Positions 5,143-6,807 of a stretch of 6,807 bases of DNA are shown in pieces; positions within the stretch are counted from its first letter, which is position 1; every line of letters starts with the position of its first letter. The notes under the pieces are model-generated. The model was not told the origin of the DNA. It was given only the letters and a program-made list of their open reading frames with translations, and made no database searches. A program made the position numbers and the translations under genes. Source of the stretch: Candidatus Firestoneibacteriota bacterium (GTDB lineage: Bacteria > JACRDZ01); the NCBI GenBank assembly GCA_016212735.1, contig JACRDZ010000212.1, positions 1 to 6,807 on the forward strand, read 5' to 3'.

Positions 5143-6807
5143 ATGCAGAATATATTTTTAGAGAATCTTGATATTATATATTTTTTTTATGGATCATCAT
5201 TTTTTATTATGGGGGTTGCAATAATTATCTATTCTTCACATCAGCAAAAAAACCGTTTTTATATGTCTAATATCTTATGGTTATTAGGTTTATTTGGCAT
5301 ATTGCACGGTTTTCATGAATGGGCAGAAATATTTCTAATGTTTCGAGGGAATCGATTTTTTTTAAAAGAAATCGATTGGATAGCTGTATTTTCTTCATAT
5401 GTTTTTCTTGCTCTGTTTGCACTGGAATTTTATAATATTACAGAAAATAAAAAGATTAACATTACATATACATCTCTATTTTTTTTAATAATAGTTATAT
5501 TTGGAGTATTGGTTTTAATAAATAGTAATTTAGTTGATTTTTTCAGCAGGTATCTTCTTTGTCTACCGTCTTCTTTTTATATTGGAAAGACTTCATATAA
5601 ATATTATAGGAAAGAAAATAAAGATTTTAAAAATAGAGCGTTGAAGAATTTTTTTTATATATTTGCATCAGGATTTTATTTATATAGTTTTTCTGCTGGA
5701 ATTGTTGTAAAAAAAGATAGTTTTTTCCCTGCAAATTTAATAAATACAGAAACATTTTTTCAAATGTTTATGTTCCCTGTACAAATTTTACGCATGATTA
5801 GTGCTGTAATTATTACATGGACAATTGTAAATATTTTAAGAATATTTAATCAGGAAAATAATAGGGAAGTTAATTACTTACTTAAAGAAGCTATTAAAAT
5901 CCGTGAAGAACTGGTAATAAAAACAAAACAACTTGAGGAAGCTAATAAAACAAAAAGTAAATTTATAGCAAATATCAGTCATGAGCTAAAAACTCCGCTT
6001 AATTCTATTCTGGGTTTTTCCGAAATATTAATAGAAGAAAGTGCTGGTTCTATTAATGAAAGGCAGAAGGAATATTTAAAAAATATCGAAAAAAGCGGAA
6101 GATATCTTTTGAGATTGATTCTGAATATCCTGGATGTCTCAAAATTTGAATCCAGCAGATTCGAGTTAAATATATCACAATTTTCTGTTACAAAAACAAT
6201 TCGTGAATCAATAAATAGCATAAATTCTTTAATATTAAAAAAGAACATAAAAATTGTAGAATATATTGATTTCGAACAGGAATACATTTTTGCGGATTTT
6301 TATAAATTTCAACAGATAATTAATAACTTATTGTCTAATGCAATTAAATTTAGTAATAAAAGCGGTAAGATAGAAATAAGAATAAAAGAATATAAAGTAA
6401 TATGTAACAATTTGAAATATATTTTAATTGAAGTTGAAGATTCAGGAATTGGAATAAAACCTGAAGATCAAGAGAAAATATTTAAAGAATTTGTTCAATT
6501 GGATACAACTGTTCCAGGAACAGGACTGGGCCTAGCTATTGCTAAAAAATTTATTGAGCTGCATGGAGGCAAAATTTGGGTTGAAAGTAAAGAGGGTGAG
6601 GGAAGTACTTTTAAATTTACTTTACCTGTATTGTCTTGCGGATGTGAAAATATTTACTATCCTGTTTTACAGATAATTCAACTTTTAGGTGAAAACCAAC
6701 CTTATATTTTCTACTGTAAAGTAAAAAATATAGATAAAGTTGATCTTAAAATTGCCGCTAAATATATAATATTATTAAAAGACAGGTTAAATGCATTTTC
6801 AAGAGAT
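5143..6807 (+). CDS. Membrane sensor histidine kinase (3' end beyond window)
   Basis: The frame is open for 555 codons from the ATG at 5143 to the window edge, with GGAG at 5131-5134 eight bases upstream. It is a two-component sensor kinase expected in the inner membrane. About seven hydrophobic segments are visible, near residues 11-31, 43-66, 78-97, 109-127, 133-149, 169-189 and 205-232, with an HGFHEW motif at 55-60. A charged, probably coiled-coil linker (about 236-275) leads to the HisKA helix ISHELKTPLNSILGFSEIL, with phospho-accepting His280. The HATPase domain has the N box NNLLSNAIKFS (394-404), G1 EDSGIGI (432-438), F box IFKEFVQ (446-452) and G2 GTGLGLAI (459-466), followed by ELHGGKIWVES. 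The ATP lid between the F and G2 boxes looks short. Residues 497-555 form an extra C-terminal region of unknown type that continues past the window. No response regulator is in view, so partner and signal are unknown. Confidence 0.93.
   Translation, partial: MQNIFLENLDIIYFFYGSSFFIMGVAIIIYSSHQQKNRFYMSNILWLLGLFGILHGFHEWAEIFLMFRGNRFFLKEIDWIAVFSSYVFLALFALEFYNITENKKINITYTSLFFLIIVIFGVLVLINSNLVDFFSRYLLCLPSSFYIGKTSYKYYRKENKDFKNRALKNFFYIFASGFYLYSFSAGIVVKKDSFFPANLINTETFFQMFMFPVQILRMISAVIITWTIVNILRIFNQENNREVNYLLKEAIKIREELVIKTKQLEEANKTKSKFIANISHELKTPLNSILGFSEILIEESAGSINERQKEYLKNIEKSGRYLLRLILNILDVSKFESSRFELNISQFSVTKTIRESINSINSLILKKNIKIVEYIDFEQEYIFADFYKFQQIINNLLSNAIKFSNKSGKIEIRIKEYKVICNNLKYILIEVEDSGIGIKPEDQEKIFKEFVQLDTTVPGTGLGLAIAKKFIELHGGKIWVESKEGEGSTFKFTLPVLSCGCENIYYPVLQIIQLLGENQPYIFYCKVKNIDKVDLKIAAKYIILLKDRLNAFSRD

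Noticed and set aside
5979..6287. Minus-strand open frame of 102 codons rich in Phe and Ser.
   Set aside because: It is antisense to the HisKA and early HATPase regions of the kinase; its composition is that of reversed Lys/Glu/Asn codons.

Overview
The window is strongly AT-rich, with A/T-ending codons and many Lys, Asn and Ile residues. It comes from an ordinary bacterial chromosome: dense genes, short intergenic gaps and clear GGAG-type Shine-Dalgarno sites. The oxygen-sensitive class I (4Fe-4S) fumarase and the remains of a B12/radical-SAM enzyme would suit an anaerobic, possibly uncultured lineage. Nothing here fixes the phylum, and that reading is inference.

Layout. Positions 1-97 are a GC-rich, nested inverted repeat that looks foreign to its surroundings and is probably a dispersed palindromic repeat. 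Positions 148-4048, all on the minus strand, are a tight run of four genes transcribed right to left: trpE, trpG, mdh and a class I fumarase alpha subunit. The gaps are only about 20 to 30 bases and a candidate promoter lies just upstream of trpE. The first two genes encode both subunits of anthranilate synthase (chorismate plus glutamine to anthranilate, the first committed step to tryptophan). The last two encode neighbouring TCA-cycle steps (oxaloacetate-malate-fumarate). The fumarase beta subunit is not in the window; it would have to lie beyond the repeat or elsewhere.

Positions 4135-5042, also minus strand, are a broken gene for a B12-binding-domain radical SAM protein. The N-terminal piece and the C-terminal piece are each well preserved, but the middle is gone. 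The junction is out of frame and removes the first cysteine of the CxxxCxxC cluster motif. A canonical-looking slippery heptamer, A AAA AAC, sits in the overlap, but it would not restore the cluster motif.

Positions 5143-6807, plus strand, are a divergently transcribed membrane histidine kinase of at least 555 residues, open at the window edge. It has about seven predicted membrane segments with an HGFHEW motif, a coiled-coil linker, complete HisKA and HATPase domains, and a C-terminal extension of unknown type. The roughly 100-base divergent spacer holds candidate promoters for both directions and a perfect 12-base palindrome.

I found no convincing new defence, mobile or RNA system. The items most worth a second look are the decayed radical SAM locus, the GC-rich palindromic repeat next to the fumarase alpha gene, the unusual trpEG-mdh-fumarase grouping, and the kinase's sensor and C-terminal regions.
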